From: Oscillospiraceae bacterium
Lineage (GTDB): Bacteria; Bacillota; Clostridia; Oscillospirales; Ruminococcaceae
Assembly: GCA_017848055.1 (NCBI GenBank)
Contig: JAGALZ010000039.1
Coordinates: forward strand, 1-64,000
Direction: 5' to 3'
Length of the DNA stretch: 64,000 nucleotides
Below are positions 9,375 to 18,198 of the stretch, piece by piece. Under the pieces are notes generated by a model. It was given only the letters and a program-made list of their open reading frames with translations, ran no database searches and was not told where the DNA came from. Made by a program: the position numbers and the translations under genes. Within the stretch, counting starts at the first letter, position 1; each line of letters starts with the position of its first letter.

Positions 9375-9898
9375 ACGGGAAACTCCTTTGCTATACTTTC
9401 AAAGTTCGAGTCAATTGTTGCATCACTGGTAATTTCGACACCGCTCAGGACTGTATCGTCCATAAAGTCGCCGTATTCCGAAACTGCTGACATTCTGCCC
9501 AGAGGAATTCTGAAAAAGAACTCAGTTTTACTGCCCGTTCTCATTACAGACTCCCATTCCATTCCGTTGACAGTCAGCACACCTCTATAAAGGGTCATTT
9601 TCTTATCTTCTGAGGTTGAAAGCTCAGAATCATTCACCTTGACTGCAAGTGTATGTACAGTTTTTCCGTCACGGGTATAACACATTACACCGGTGTTATC
9701 CCAGTAAAAATTCATACCGACCTTTGTGCTGACCTTTCTTGCACCGCCAAAAACAGCTTCAAGCTCTTTGATGTTACAAGGAAGATTAAACTGAACATTG
9801 CCTACATAAACACCGAGCTGATTCATATCGATATTGAGATTATCAGATGCAATGCTCGGGGTTTTCTTCTTTCCGAAAATCAGTGAAAAAATGCTCAT
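9371..9898 (-). CDS. Hypothetical protein, possibly DUF7738-like
   Basis: A 175-residue protein with a short hydrophobic start (SIFSLIFGKKK) and a beta-rich body, with a segment of the form 'YVGNVQFNLPC...LEAVFGGARKV' that recalls the DUF7738 family. No catalytic motif is recognisable and no signal peptide is convincing. AAAGGAG lies 6-7 bases upstream of the ATG. It sits 12 bases after pyrD and overlaps ruvX by four bases. Confidence 0.7.
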   Translation of the reverse strand: MSIFSLIFGKKKTPSIASDNLNIDMNQLGVYVGNVQFNLPCNIKELEAVFGGARKVSTKVGMNFYWDNTGVMCYTRDGKTVHTLAVKVNDSELSTSEDKKMTLYRGVLTVNGMEWESVMRTGSKTEFFFRIPLGRMSAVSEYGDFMDDTVLSGVEITSDATIDSNFESIAKEFPV

Positions 9899-9910
9899 AT
9901 ACTTTCTCCT

Positions 9911-10822
9911 TTACCATGGCTTTACTGTACCGGTGATATCGGCTAAGTTCTTGATTCCGTTAGCGTCGCAATATTCATTGAGTCCTTCAATAATCTTAAC
10001 TGGAGCAAACGGGTCTGAGAACAGTGCTGCACCAATCTGCACAGCCTTTGCACCAGCCATCATCATTTCGATAACGTCCTCAGCTGTTGCGATACCGCCC
10101 ATTCCGACAATCGGAATATTTACTGCGTTATAAACCTGCCATACCATTCTTACGGCAATCGGGAAGACAGCCGGGCCGGAAAGTCCGCCTACGTTATTCT
10201 TAAGAATAGGTCTGCCTGTTTTGATATCAATTCTCATACCAAGTAAAGTATTGATGAGAGAAACAGCATCAGCACCTGCGGCTTCTACAGCCTTTGCGAT
10301 TTCTGTAATATCTGTAACATTAGGTGAAAGCTTTACCATAAGAGGCTTATCCGTAGCCTTTCTTACAGCAGAAGTAATCTCAGCGGCAGTTACTGGATTT
10401 GTACCGAATGCAGCACCGCCGTGCTTTACGTTAGGGCAGGAAATGTTAAGCTCAATCATATCTACCGCAGTGCCGTTCATCATTGAAGCGAGCTGTGCAC
10501 ACTCCTCTACTGTTGCTCCTGCGATATTAGCGATAATTCTTGTATCCTTTGTTGCGAGGTTAGGAAGCTCATAGTTTAAAAACTTCTCTGCGCCACCGTT
10601 CTGGAGGCCTACTGAATTGAGCATTCCGCTTGGTGTTTCAGCAACTCTCGGAGGTGGATTACCTTCACGTCTGTGGAGGGTTGTACCCTTTACTGAGATA
10701 CCGCCGAGAATAGAAAGCGGATAAAACTGCTCGTATTCTCTGCCGTATCCGAACGCACCGCTTGCAGGGATAATCGGGTTTTTGAATTCTACACCAGCAA
10801 CATTAACCTTTAAATTACTCAC
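9911..10822 (-). CDS. pyrD: Dihydroorotate dehydrogenase B (NAD+), catalytic subunit
   Basis: A 303-residue class 1B enzyme that oxidises dihydroorotate to orotate with FMN. Motifs include the FMN-binding IPASGAFGYG, the active-site cysteine in NISCPN, and the GMGGIATAEDVIEMMMAGA phosphate-binding end. The start is GTG (10822), 9 bases after AAGGAGG, and it overlaps the end of pyrK by 8 bases. PyrD and PyrK form a heterotetramer, so this overlap fits coupled synthesis. Confidence 0.96.
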   Translation of the reverse strand: MSNLKVNVAGVEFKNPIIPASGAFGYGREYEQFYPLSILGGISVKGTTLHRREGNPPPRVAETPSGMLNSVGLQNGGAEKFLNYELPNLATKDTRIIANIAGATVEECAQLASMMNGTAVDMIELNISCPNVKHGGAAFGTNPVTAAEITSAVRKATDKPLMVKLSPNVTDITEIAKAVEAAGADAVSLINTLLGMRIDIKTGRPILKNNVGGLSGPAVFPIAVRMVWQVYNAVNIPIVGMGGIATAEDVIEMMMAGAKAVQIGAALFSDPFAPVKIIEGLNEYCDANGIKNLADITGTVKPW

Positions 10823-11585
10823 CGAAAACTACCTCCTTGCTGTCAAATACAGGGCCATCCTTGCAGACGTGGGAATAAATTTCCTTACCATCCTTGACAG
10901 TTCTGCAAGCACAAACAAGACAAGCACCTACACCGCAGCCCATTCTCTGCTCCAAGGAAACCTGGCACTCGATGCCGTTTTCCTCAGCAATATCCACGAT
11001 TGCCCTGAGCATTCCCATAGGGCCGCAAGCATAGATGATATCAGGCTTTTCATTTGCAAGTTCATTTTTGAGAGCGTCTGTTACGAAGCCGTGGATTCCT
11101 GCACTTCCGTCATCAGTACAAAGAACTGTCTTTGCACCGTTTGCCTTGAAGTCGTCCTGAAGAATAGCGATTGCGCTGTTTCTAAATCCGCTTATAACAG
11201 TAGCGTTCTCGCCGTATTCCTTAGCAATTCCGAGCATCGGAGGGGTACCGATACCGCCGCCGATACAAATTGCCTTGCCGCCCTCGACTTTCTTGAATCC
11301 GTTTCCGAGAGGTGCGATAATGTCAATGAGGTCGCCGCAGGAAATTTGTGAAATCTTGTCTGTACCCTTTCCTCTTACCTCAAAAACAAGTCTGATAGTT
11401 CCCTTAACTTTGTCGATATCGCAGATTGAAATCGGTCTGCGAAGAAAAAAGCCGTCAGCCGCTACCTGTGCAAACTGACCCGCAGATGCAGCATTTGCAA
11501 TTTCGGGACAGCTGATTATAATATCAAATACACCCTTTGCAATTGCTGTCTTTTTAATAATCGGGTATCTTCCCTGAGTATACAA
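10815..11585 (-). CDS. pyrK: Dihydroorotate dehydrogenase B electron-transfer subunit
   Basis: A PyrK flavoprotein of the ferredoxin-reductase type that carries FAD and a [2Fe-2S] cluster and passes electrons from PyrD to NAD+. FAD motif: RRPISICD. NAD motif: GGGIGTPPMLGIA. Cluster cysteines lie in GCGVGACLVCACR and HVCKDGPVF near the C-terminus. I prefer a TTG start at 11585 (256 residues), which has AAAGGA 8 bases upstream; an in-frame ATG at 11603 lacks a good ribosome binding site. The gene overlaps pyrD. Confidence 0.95.
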   Translation of the reverse strand: MYTQGRYPIIKKTAIAKGVFDIIISCPEIANAASAGQFAQVAADGFFLRRPISICDIDKVKGTIRLVFEVRGKGTDKISQISCGDLIDIIAPLGNGFKKVEGGKAICIGGGIGTPPMLGIAKEYGENATVISGFRNSAIAILQDDFKANGAKTVLCTDDGSAGIHGFVTDALKNELANEKPDIIYACGPMGMLRAIVDIAEENGIECQVSLEQRMGCGVGACLVCACRTVKDGKEIYSHVCKDGPVFDSKEVVFGE

Positions 11586-11618
11586 AAGTATCAATCCTTT
11601 CATTTATCTTACGCACAA

Positions 11619-11643
11619 ACAGGCGGCTTACAAAACCGCCTGC
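11619..11643 (-). other. Hairpin between pyrF and pyrK
   Basis: CAGGCGG and CCGCCTG (11620-11626 and 11636-11642) form a 7-bp stem. On the minus strand it is followed by TTTGTG, a poor U-tract. It may act as a weak terminator or a processing or stability element that lowers pyrKD relative to pyrCF. Confidence 0.45.
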
Positions 11644-11652
11644 GATATTTTA

Positions 11653-12588
11653 CTATTCTCCGAGAGAAATCTTTGGAAGGTAGGAAATAATATCCTCCTT
11701 CATGCGGATAACTTCTCTTCTTGCTGCCTTTGCGAAATCTCTTTCGTCACAGCCTTCCTTCTGATATGCACACATTACAGCACGTGAGGAGTTTACGATA
11801 GCACCAAGACCGTTCTTGTCAAACGCCTTTGCAACGCCTTCTGCTCCGCCGCCCTGAGCGCCGTACCCAGGTACGAGGAAGAATGTGTTAGGAAGTGCAG
11901 CTCTCATCTGTTCGAGCTGCTGTGGATATGTTGCACCGACAACTGCGCCTACTGAAGAATAGCCGAGCTTACCCATAGCTTCGCTTCCCCACTTTTCGCA
12001 CATATCGCCCATAACAGCATAAACTTCCTTATCGCCGAGGAGCTTGTCCTGGAGCTCGCCTGATGACTTGTTTGATGTCTTTACAAGGACAAAGATGCCC
12101 TTGTCGTGTGCTCTGCACTGTTCCAGAAGCGGAGCAATACCGTCAGTTCCGAGGTAGCCGTTAACTGTAAGAGCGTCTGCTCCGAATGCTTCAAGCATTT
12201 CACCGTCAACATCGGTAAGACCGAGGTGGGCAGTTGCATAAGCCTCCATAGTAGCTCCGATATCGTTACGCTTACCGTCTGTGATAACGTACATACCCTT
12301 GCTCTTAGCATAATCGATTGTCTTGCAGAGAGTCTTTACACCCTCCCAGCCATACATTTCGTAGTATGCAGCCTGTGGCTTGATAGCAGGAACGATATCG
12401 CAGATTTCGTCGATAATTCCCTTGTTGAATTCAAGAATAGCCTTTGCTGCACCCTTGAAGGTTTTGCCATACTTCTTGAACTTCTTTTCCTTGATATACG
12501 AAGGAACATAGTCAAGCTTCGGGTCAAGACCTACAACGGTAGGGTTCTGAAGCTTTACAATTTTTTCAATGAGTCTGTCAAAAGACAT
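11653..12588 (-). CDS. pyrF: Orotidine 5'-phosphate decarboxylase (long form)
   Basis: A 311-residue decarboxylase that converts OMP to UMP. The N-terminus has VGLDPKLDYVP, the catalytic lysine lies in ITDGKRNDIG (Asp-x-Lys-x-x-Asp pattern), and LVPGYGAQGG is the phosphate-binding loop. This longer subfamily (~270-310 residues) is typical of many Clostridia. AGGAGG lies upstream of ATG, and the gap from pyrC is 14 bases. Confidence 0.95.
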   Translation of the reverse strand: MSFDRLIEKIVKLQNPTVVGLDPKLDYVPSYIKEKKFKKYGKTFKGAAKAILEFNKGIIDEICDIVPAIKPQAAYYEMYGWEGVKTLCKTIDYAKSKGMYVITDGKRNDIGATMEAYATAHLGLTDVDGEMLEAFGADALTVNGYLGTDGIAPLLEQCRAHDKGIFVLVKTSNKSSGELQDKLLGDKEVYAVMGDMCEKWGSEAMGKLGYSSVGAVVGATYPQQLEQMRAALPNTFFLVPGYGAQGGGAEGVAKAFDKNGLGAIVNSSRAVMCAYQKEGCDERDFAKAARREVIRMKEDIISYLPKISLGE

Positions 12589-12602
12589 AAGAGCTCCTCC
12601 TT

Positions 12603-13889
12603 TTATCGGTCGATATCGTTTAGCTCAAACACGATATTGCCGTTAGTAATTGTATAATTTACTCTGCCCTTAAGCTTTTCGCCCTTGAACACAGAGTTTT
12701 TCGACTTTGAATGAAGCTTCTCAGGCTCTACTGTCCATTCTTCATCCGGGTCAAACAGAACAAGGTCTGCTGTGCTTCCAGCCTTAACAGACACATTTTC
12801 AAGGCCAAGAATCTTCCTTGGATTCTTTGACATAAGCTTAACTACCTCGTCAAGCGAGAGCTTTCCGGTATGATAAAGCTGAGTAAGAGTTACGGCAAGA
12901 GAGGTTTCAAGTCCAACTACACCATTAGGTGCTGTCAGGAAATTCTCCTTGTCCTCCTTTGAGTGCGGAGCATGGTCAGTAACTATGCAGTCGATTGTTC
13001 CGTCAAGAAGTGCCTGCTCGACAGCAGCTCTGTCCTCTTCCTCACGAAGCGGCGGGCTCATACGATAGTCAGCATCCTGCATCAGAAGCTTGTCATCTGT
13101 ATAGGTGAAATAATGCGGACATGTTTCACATGTCACCCTGACGCCGTCACGCTTAGCGGCACGGATTATATTCACCGAACCCTTTGTAGAAACGTGTGCT
13201 ATATGAATTCTGGCATTGCAGGACATTGCAAGGGCAATTTCTCTAGCGGTAATATAGTCCTCGGAAGCTCTGTCCATCCCCTTGACACCGAGCTTTTCTG
13301 AGACCTTACCCTTATTGATGATACCGCCGTTTATGATATTGAGATCCTCGCAATGAGATATCACGAGAAGCCCGTTATCATTGGATTTTTCAAGTGCCTG
13401 ACGCATAAGCTCAGCGTTCTCGACAGGTCTTCCGTCGTCTGAGATTGCGATAATTCCGCAGTTTTTAAGCTCGTTATAGTCACAAAGCTCCTTGCCGGAA
13501 AGTCCCTTGGTAATAGAAGCCACGGGATGCACCTTAACACCTGTACTCTTTGCTTTATCACAGATGTAAGCGATTGTTTCGGGATTATCGATTGTCGGCT
13601 TTGTATTCGGCATACAGCAGACAGTTGTTACGCCGCCAGCCTTTGCAGCCATTGCACCGGTTTCAATATCCTCTTTATAAGTAAATCCCGGGTCTCTGAA
13701 ATGAACGTGCATATCGACAAGTCCTGGTGCAGCGACAAGCTTACCTTCTCCGTCAATTACCTTATCGGCTTCACTTAAAATATTCTCTGAAACGGCTGTA
13801 ATTTTTCCGTCTTCAATAAGAATATCCACAGCTGATTTGTAGCGTACCTCATGGTCTGCTACCAGCATATTTTTTAATAAAAGCTTCAA
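12603..13889 (-). CDS. pyrC: Dihydroorotase
   Basis: A 428-residue amidohydrolase that cyclises carbamoyl-aspartate to dihydroorotate. Zinc ligands are visible in DMHVHFRDPG, and further His residues in SHCED, IAHVS and DHAPHSKED. It is the class I (PyrC, Bacillus-like) form. The start codon is TTG at 13889, with GAGGAG 8-9 bases upstream; that ribosome binding site overlaps the end of the preceding 201-residue gene, 6 bases away. Confidence 0.95.
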   Translation of the reverse strand: MKLLLKNMLVADHEVRYKSAVDILIEDGKITAVSENILSEADKVIDGEGKLVAAPGLVDMHVHFRDPGFTYKEDIETGAMAAKAGGVTTVCCMPNTKPTIDNPETIAYICDKAKSTGVKVHPVASITKGLSGKELCDYNELKNCGIIAISDDGRPVENAELMRQALEKSNDNGLLVISHCEDLNIINGGIINKGKVSEKLGVKGMDRASEDYITAREIALAMSCNARIHIAHVSTKGSVNIIRAAKRDGVRVTCETCPHYFTYTDDKLLMQDADYRMSPPLREEEDRAAVEQALLDGTIDCIVTDHAPHSKEDKENFLTAPNGVVGLETSLAVTLTQLYHTGKLSLDEVVKLMSKNPRKILGLENVSVKAGSTADLVLFDPDEEWTVEPEKLHSKSKNSVFKGEKLKGRVNYTITNGNIVFELNDIDR

Positions 13890-13895
13890 CTTAAA

Positions 13896-14501
13896 TTACT
13901 CCTCTGTTGAAAGATGTTCAGCCTTTGTTGGCATCTGCTCAAAGATTTCAGAGTCTTCTCTTACGAGTCTGAACAGTGCATCATCTGTTGTGATTTCCAT
14001 CTGGTCACTCATTACATTGTAGTCACTATCCTCATAGATGATTTCGCCGTTTTCATCCTTGGTTGTATAGATAAACTTAAACATAAAGTCATTTCTGAAG
14101 CCGTTGCCGAAGCCCCACTTCTCAGGGAAATTCTGAACAAACGGGAGAGTGAGGAGCTTGATTGTACCATTTGCAATATCACCGTTAATCTTATCTTCAA
14201 GCTTTATCTTATAAAAGCCACTTGCAATCTTTTCTCCGTCCTCATAGGAAATAGTAAATCTGCCGTTATCCTTGAAGGTAAACTTTACGCCCTGGTCAGG
14301 AGAATAGCTGTAGTCGCCTTCTCTGCCCATTACAAGATACCAGTCATCCTCAACAATCTTTGCTCCCTCGTGTGATGACGAAGGAAGTGTAAAGAAGTAT
14401 GTAAGGAAGTAGATGATGCAGAATACGATAACTGAGAACAGCAGGAAAGAAAGTGCTCCGAGAATTCTCTGCTTTTTAGTCTTCTTAATTTTAAAGCCCA
14501 T
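13896..14501 (-). CDS. Hypothetical single-pass membrane protein
   Basis: A 201-residue protein with a basic N-terminus (KIKKTKKQR), one transmembrane helix at about residues 13-38, and an extracytoplasmic domain predicted rich in beta strands (Asp/Gly/Tyr-rich with repeated short strands). No recognised family motif. It heads the pyr gene group, 6 bases before pyrC, so it may be co-expressed with pyrimidine synthesis. AAAGG lies upstream of the ATG. Confidence 0.75.
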   Translation of the reverse strand: MGFKIKKTKKQRILGALSFLLFSVIVFCIIYFLTYFFTLPSSSHEGAKIVEDDWYLVMGREGDYSYSPDQGVKFTFKDNGRFTISYEDGEKIASGFYKIKLEDKINGDIANGTIKLLTLPFVQNFPEKWGFGNGFRNDFMFKFIYTTKDENGEIIYEDSDYNVMSDQMEITTDDALFRLVREDSEIFEQMPTKAEHLSTEE

Positions 14502-14520
14502 TTTTAATCAACCTTTCTGT

Positions 14521-14634
14521 TTATAATTCAATAGGGGTTTTCTTATGTGTTCTGATGATAGTATCAATGATTTCAATCATTCTCTGCTCAGGTGCTGTAT
14601 CGACAGCACTAACGCTGTAGCAGGAACGAAACAT
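14521..14634 (-). CDS. Possible 37-residue small protein or leader peptide
   Basis: An ATG-to-TAA frame encodes 37 residues, with a helical-looking centre (QRMIEIIDTIIRTHKK). It lies in the 168-base gap between the glucokinase gene and the 201-residue gene that begins the pyr group. No strong ribosome binding site precedes it. A perfect 7-bp hairpin (GTGCTGT/ACAGCAC, 14592-14609) lies inside it. It may be a real small gene, a leader, or chance. Confidence 0.3.
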   Translation of the reverse strand: MFRSCYSVSAVDTAPEQRMIEIIDTIIRTHKKTPIEL

Positions 14635-14669
14635 TGCTGATACTTATTAAATTCTCTCTTTACCTCACA

Positions 14670-15623
14670 CTACTTTGAAAGTCCGAGGAATGCAGCACCG
14701 ATAATACCTGCATCATTTCCGAGGCTTGCGATTACAATCTGTGTGTTCTTCTTTGAAGCTCTTGTGTAAACCTCCTTGGCAACAAGCTCCTTCATAGGAA
14801 CAAGAAGCGGGTCACCCTCGTTGCACACACCGCCGCCGATACAGAGGATATCAGGCTGGAATATATTGATTGTATTTGTGATACCTGCTGCGAGGTACTT
14901 GATATACTTATTTACAACTTCTGTAGCTGACTTGTCGCCTGCTCTCATTGCATTGAATGCAAGTCTTGCAGAGATATGGTCATCTTCCTTTGACATCTCC
15001 CACATAAGTGACTGCTTATCAGCTTCCATAGCTTCCTTTGTCATTCTGATAAGACCTGTTGCGGAAGAGAACACCTCAAAGCATCCCTTTCTGCCGCAAG
15101 TACACTGAGGGCCATCCACCTCGATAACCATATGTCCGATTTCTGCACCTGCGAAGTTTGAACCGGAATAAATCTTGCCGTTTATGATAATTCCTCCGCC
15201 AACGCCTGTTCCGAGAGTGATTGCAACAGCGTTATTTGCGCCCTTTGCAGCACCTGCAACGAACTCGCCGTATGCAGCAGCATTTGCGTCATTTTCAACA
15301 TACACGGGCTTGTCGATATGCTTTCTCATAAGCTCAACAACCGGTACATTATCAAAGCCTAAGTTATTGGAATACTCGATAATACCCTCGGCAGAGTTTG
15401 CGATACCAGGTGTACCGATACCGATGCACTCGATGTCGTCAACTGTAAGTCCTGCCTTCTCTACTGCCTCGAGTGATACCTTAGCCATATCAGCACAGAT
15501 ATCCTCTGCAGGTCTTGGGAGGTTTGTCTTGCAGGTTGCCTTTGTGATGATTTCGTAGTTTTCGTTTACTACGCCTGCCTTGATGTTTGTTCCGCCAAGG
15601 TCAATTCCGATAAAATACTTCAT
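14670..15623 (-). CDS. glk: ROK-family glucokinase
   Basis: A 317-residue sugar kinase that phosphorylates glucose at C6. The ATP-binding motif is GIDLGGTNIKAGVV near the N-terminus; the substrate-binding region includes ENDANAAAYGE and GAEIGHM; and the ROK zinc motif CTCGRKGCFE is intact. I chose the ATG at 15623, 9 bases after AGGAG; another ATG at 15629 is only 3 bases away from it. The gene follows manA by 23 bases, so both feed hexoses into glycolysis from one transcript. Confidence 0.92.
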   Translation of the reverse strand: MKYFIGIDLGGTNIKAGVVNENYEIITKATCKTNLPRPAEDICADMAKVSLEAVEKAGLTVDDIECIGIGTPGIANSAEGIIEYSNNLGFDNVPVVELMRKHIDKPVYVENDANAAAYGEFVAGAAKGANNAVAITLGTGVGGGIIINGKIYSGSNFAGAEIGHMVIEVDGPQCTCGRKGCFEVFSSATGLIRMTKEAMEADKQSLMWEMSKEDDHISARLAFNAMRAGDKSATEVVNKYIKYLAAGITNTINIFQPDILCIGGGVCNEGDPLLVPMKELVAKEVYTRASKKNTQIVIASLGNDAGIIGAAFLGLSK

Positions 15624-15646
15624 ATTCATTTTCTCCTTTAGAAAAA

Positions 15647-16606
15647 TTATACTTTTGTAAGTATTGCTTTGCACTTGCCCTCGATTGTGTAATCTCCCGA
15701 GGATGCAGGAACAAAGATACTGTCGCCCTTTTTGAACTCAATTTCACTTTCGCCGCTGAGTCTTCCGCTTCCTTCAAGAATAAGAATGCTGTTAAAGCTC
15801 TTTTCATCAGCTGTAAGTGTTGCCTTGTCATTTACTTCAAGGGCATATGTAGTGAAATACTCGCAGGAAGAGAGAAGCTTTTCTGTATAGCCGTCCTTAG
15901 CAATTATTTCAGTTTCAGGGTAAGCCTTTGCAGGACGCAGTGCTGTTACATCCTTAGCCTTTTCCACGTGGAGCTCTCTTGGCTTTCCGTCATTTCCTAC
16001 TCTGCCGTAGTCATAGATACGGTATGTAGTATTTGAGTTCTGCTGGATTTCAGCTATAAGTATTCCCTTGCCGATAGCGTGGAGAGTACCTGCCTCGATG
16101 AAGAACACATCGCCCTTCTTTACGGGAACTGCGTTTGTTACCTCAAGTAAAGTATTGTCAGCAATTCTCTTTGCAAACTCATCCTTTGAGATTTCGTTCT
16201 TAAACCCGTAGAGTAAGGTTGCGCCTTCGTCGCAGTCTACGATATACCACATCTCAGTCTTACCGTACTCGCCTTCGACTCTCAGAGCATACTCATTGTT
16301 CGGATGAACCTGAACAGAAAGATTGTCCTTAGCGTCGATAAGCTTTATAAGTATAGGAAAATTCTCAAATCTTTCGCAGTTTGTTCCGAGAACGGCTTTA
16401 CCCTGCTTGTCGATAAACTCCTGGAGAGTCAGTCCGTCGAACTCGCCGCCACTGATGACGCTGTTTCCATCCTTATGGCATGAAAGCTCCCAGCTTTCTG
16501 CGATTTTATCAAAATCACAGTCCTTTTGAAAGTCGTCACGCAGTCTTGTGCCGCCCCAGATATAGTCCTTGAAGGCAGGCTTTAATAGCATTGGTTTCAT
16601 ATACAT
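15647..16606 (-). CDS. manA: Class I mannose-6-phosphate isomerase
   Basis: A cupin isomerase that interconverts mannose-6-phosphate and fructose-6-phosphate. Zinc-site motifs include LSVQVHPNNEYA, EMWYIVD and AGTLHAIGKG, followed by the IQQNSNTTYRIYD signature. The start is 16606 (319 residues), with AGGAAG 4 bases upstream; the next in-frame ATG at 16600 is equally possible. Upstream in-frame ATGs lie in or before the promoter and are rejected. Together with the GH26- and GH113-like enzymes in this window it suggests use of mannan-derived sugars. Confidence 0.93.
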   Translation of the reverse strand: MYMKPMLLKPAFKDYIWGGTRLRDDFQKDCDFDKIAESWELSCHKDGNSVISGGEFDGLTLQEFIDKQGKAVLGTNCERFENFPILIKLIDAKDNLSVQVHPNNEYALRVEGEYGKTEMWYIVDCDEGATLLYGFKNEISKDEFAKRIADNTLLEVTNAVPVKKGDVFFIEAGTLHAIGKGILIAEIQQNSNTTYRIYDYGRVGNDGKPRELHVEKAKDVTALRPAKAYPETEIIAKDGYTEKLLSSCEYFTTYALEVNDKATLTADEKSFNSILILEGSGRLSGESEIEFKKGDSIFVPASSGDYTIEGKCKAILTKV

Positions 16607-16651
16607 TACACTTCCTAAAACACAAATTTGTATATATTCATATTCTTTATA

Positions 16652-16680
16652 AGTATACCACATTCTTATTCTTTAGTCAA
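16652..16680 (-). promoter_or_regulatory. Promoter of manA-glk
   Basis: Minus strand: -35 TTGACT (16675-16680), a 17-base spacer ending in TGTGG, and -10 TATACT (16652-16657). It lies about 45 bases upstream of the manA start. Confidence 0.75.
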
Positions 16681-16703
16681 TGATTTTAAACGTTTTATAA
16701 CGC

Positions 16704-16736
16704 AAAAAAGCACCGACAAAATACCTTCGTCGGTGC
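16704..16736 (-). terminator. Intrinsic terminator after the GH26-like gene
   Basis: GCACCGAC (minus strand, 16729-16736) pairs with GTCGGTGC (16710-16717) and is followed by TTTTTTG. It separates the rsmD-coaD-hydrolase operon from manA. Confidence 0.85.
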
Positions 16737-16744
16737 TCTGTGAA

Positions 16745-18181
16745 TTACTTTTCAACAGGGGTATAAAGAATTCTGATTTTCGGAAGCTTTTCAATAGTAG
16801 CGTATGTATTATACATACCATCCTCGATGCTCAGGTCATTTTCGCCGCTTGCAGGAGGAGCAAACATATTGATTGAGATATCTGCCTCGCCGTCGATTGG
16901 CTTTTCAAAGAATGCAGGCATAAGGTCGATAACCTTTGCATTCGGTGACTTATAGAACCACTTGCCGTTGATTTCAATCATAAGGTTTGAGTCATCTTCG
17001 AAATAGAGCTCGCAGAAGTGAGGATTCTTTTCAAAGTGAACAGGTACGCTGATACCTTCAGCGTCCTCGCTTGAACCCCATCTGAGCTTTGCAGGGAAGC
17101 TGAGCTCCTCACCGTTTGTCATTGTCGGCTGGAAATACTCGTCGCTGATAATCTTCTTATACGACTTCATAACAGGCTGTTCGATACCCACATCAGGATT
17201 ATTCACGTCCTGGATTTCAAGACCGAGTCTGCCTCTGTCACGGAACTGATAGAAGGTAAATCCTGAGAACCAGTCAGCGTTTTCTTCCTTGAGTCTCCAG
17301 CAGAATTCCTCAACCATTTCGCACTGGTCGTATGGGCCTACAACGTCGCCGTCAGCGTTGAATTCGCTCATTACCATAGGCTTTCTGTTACCATCACAAA
17401 TCTTTGTGAACAACTCGCAGGAGAGCTTTGTCATATCATAAACGTTTGCAACAACGCTTCTTGAGTGGCTGTTTCCGCCCGGCTCTGCAACGTCATAAGG
17501 CCAGCCCCAGTGGAGTGCCATATACTTGTCAACGGAGAAGATATCTGTTTCTCTTACTGCCTGGGCAAATTCCTTTTCCATTTCGATATGCTCAGCGTCG
17601 AGGCTTCTTGCGCCGTCAATACAAAGAATAAGCTTAACATTCGGAGCATACTCGTGGACAATTCTTGTAACCTTACAGAAGAAGTCTGCAACCTCCTGAT
17701 AGCTTGCTCTCTTATTGAATGAGAACCAATTACCGGTTGCCTCGTGATTTACTCTTAAGAAGAGTCTTCCGAAGGTACGAAGGTCCTTTGCGATTGCTAT
17801 AATTCTCTCATCGTCGAGGTGAGGGTCCATAGTAAGTGTAAGGGTTACGTCCTGACCGTGTCTTCTTACATCTCTCATATAGCAGAAAGGCTCATCCTCA
17901 AGATTTCCGCCGAGTCCGCCCTTGTATGTAAAGTAGTCATCATAAGGATAATCCCACTGGAATGAAACATTGGCATCCTTCATAACCTCTGAAATTCTTC
18001 CCGGCCACTGCTCATCATAAGGATAATAGCAATACATAAGACTGATTGAACGGTGCGGTCTGCCCATCTTGTTGAGGATATAATCCTGGTTTACATATTC
18101 TCCTCTTTCCGAGCCGTCACCTAGGTCAACGGCGCACTTTGCAGGGCCTAATTTTACCGAATAAGCTTTATACTGTGACAT
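16745..18181 (-). CDS. Cytosolic GH26-like glycoside hydrolase (clan GH-A TIM barrel)
   Basis: A 478-residue protein with no signal peptide or membrane segment. The central barrel carries RVNHEATGNWFSF (candidate acid/base Glu147), resembling the GH26 mannanase motif R-x-x-HE-x-x-G-x-WF, and VMSEFNADGD with candidate nucleophile Glu273. The ~120 C-terminal residues look like a beta-sandwich. GGAGGA lies 7 bases upstream of the ATG. It ends the operon rsmD-coaD-coiled coil-hydrolase, with a 17-base gap. If GH26, it would act on imported mannan oligosaccharides, which fits the adjacent manA. The family call rests on motifs only; another clan GH-A family is possible. Confidence 0.6.
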   Translation of the reverse strand: MSQYKAYSVKLGPAKCAVDLGDGSERGEYVNQDYILNKMGRPHRSISLMYCYYPYDEQWPGRISEVMKDANVSFQWDYPYDDYFTYKGGLGGNLEDEPFCYMRDVRRHGQDVTLTLTMDPHLDDERIIAIAKDLRTFGRLFLRVNHEATGNWFSFNKRASYQEVADFFCKVTRIVHEYAPNVKLILCIDGARSLDAEHIEMEKEFAQAVRETDIFSVDKYMALHWGWPYDVAEPGGNSHSRSVVANVYDMTKLSCELFTKICDGNRKPMVMSEFNADGDVVGPYDQCEMVEEFCWRLKEENADWFSGFTFYQFRDRGRLGLEIQDVNNPDVGIEQPVMKSYKKIISDEYFQPTMTNGEELSFPAKLRWGSSEDAEGISVPVHFEKNPHFCELYFEDDSNLMIEINGKWFYKSPNAKVIDLMPAFFEKPIDGEADISINMFAPPASGENDLSIEDGMYNTYATIEKLPKIRILYTPVEK

Positions 18182-18198
18182 AAGAGTTCCTCCATCAT

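Noticed and set aside
11604-11652. PyrR-type attenuator or riboswitch in the pyr operon
   Set aside because: Only a single 7-bp hairpin with a poor U-tract; no PyrR binding-loop consensus or alternative fold was seen.
13361-13561. Second minus-strand frame within pyrC
   Set aside because: Overlaps pyrC in another frame, without ribosome binding site or recognisable domain.
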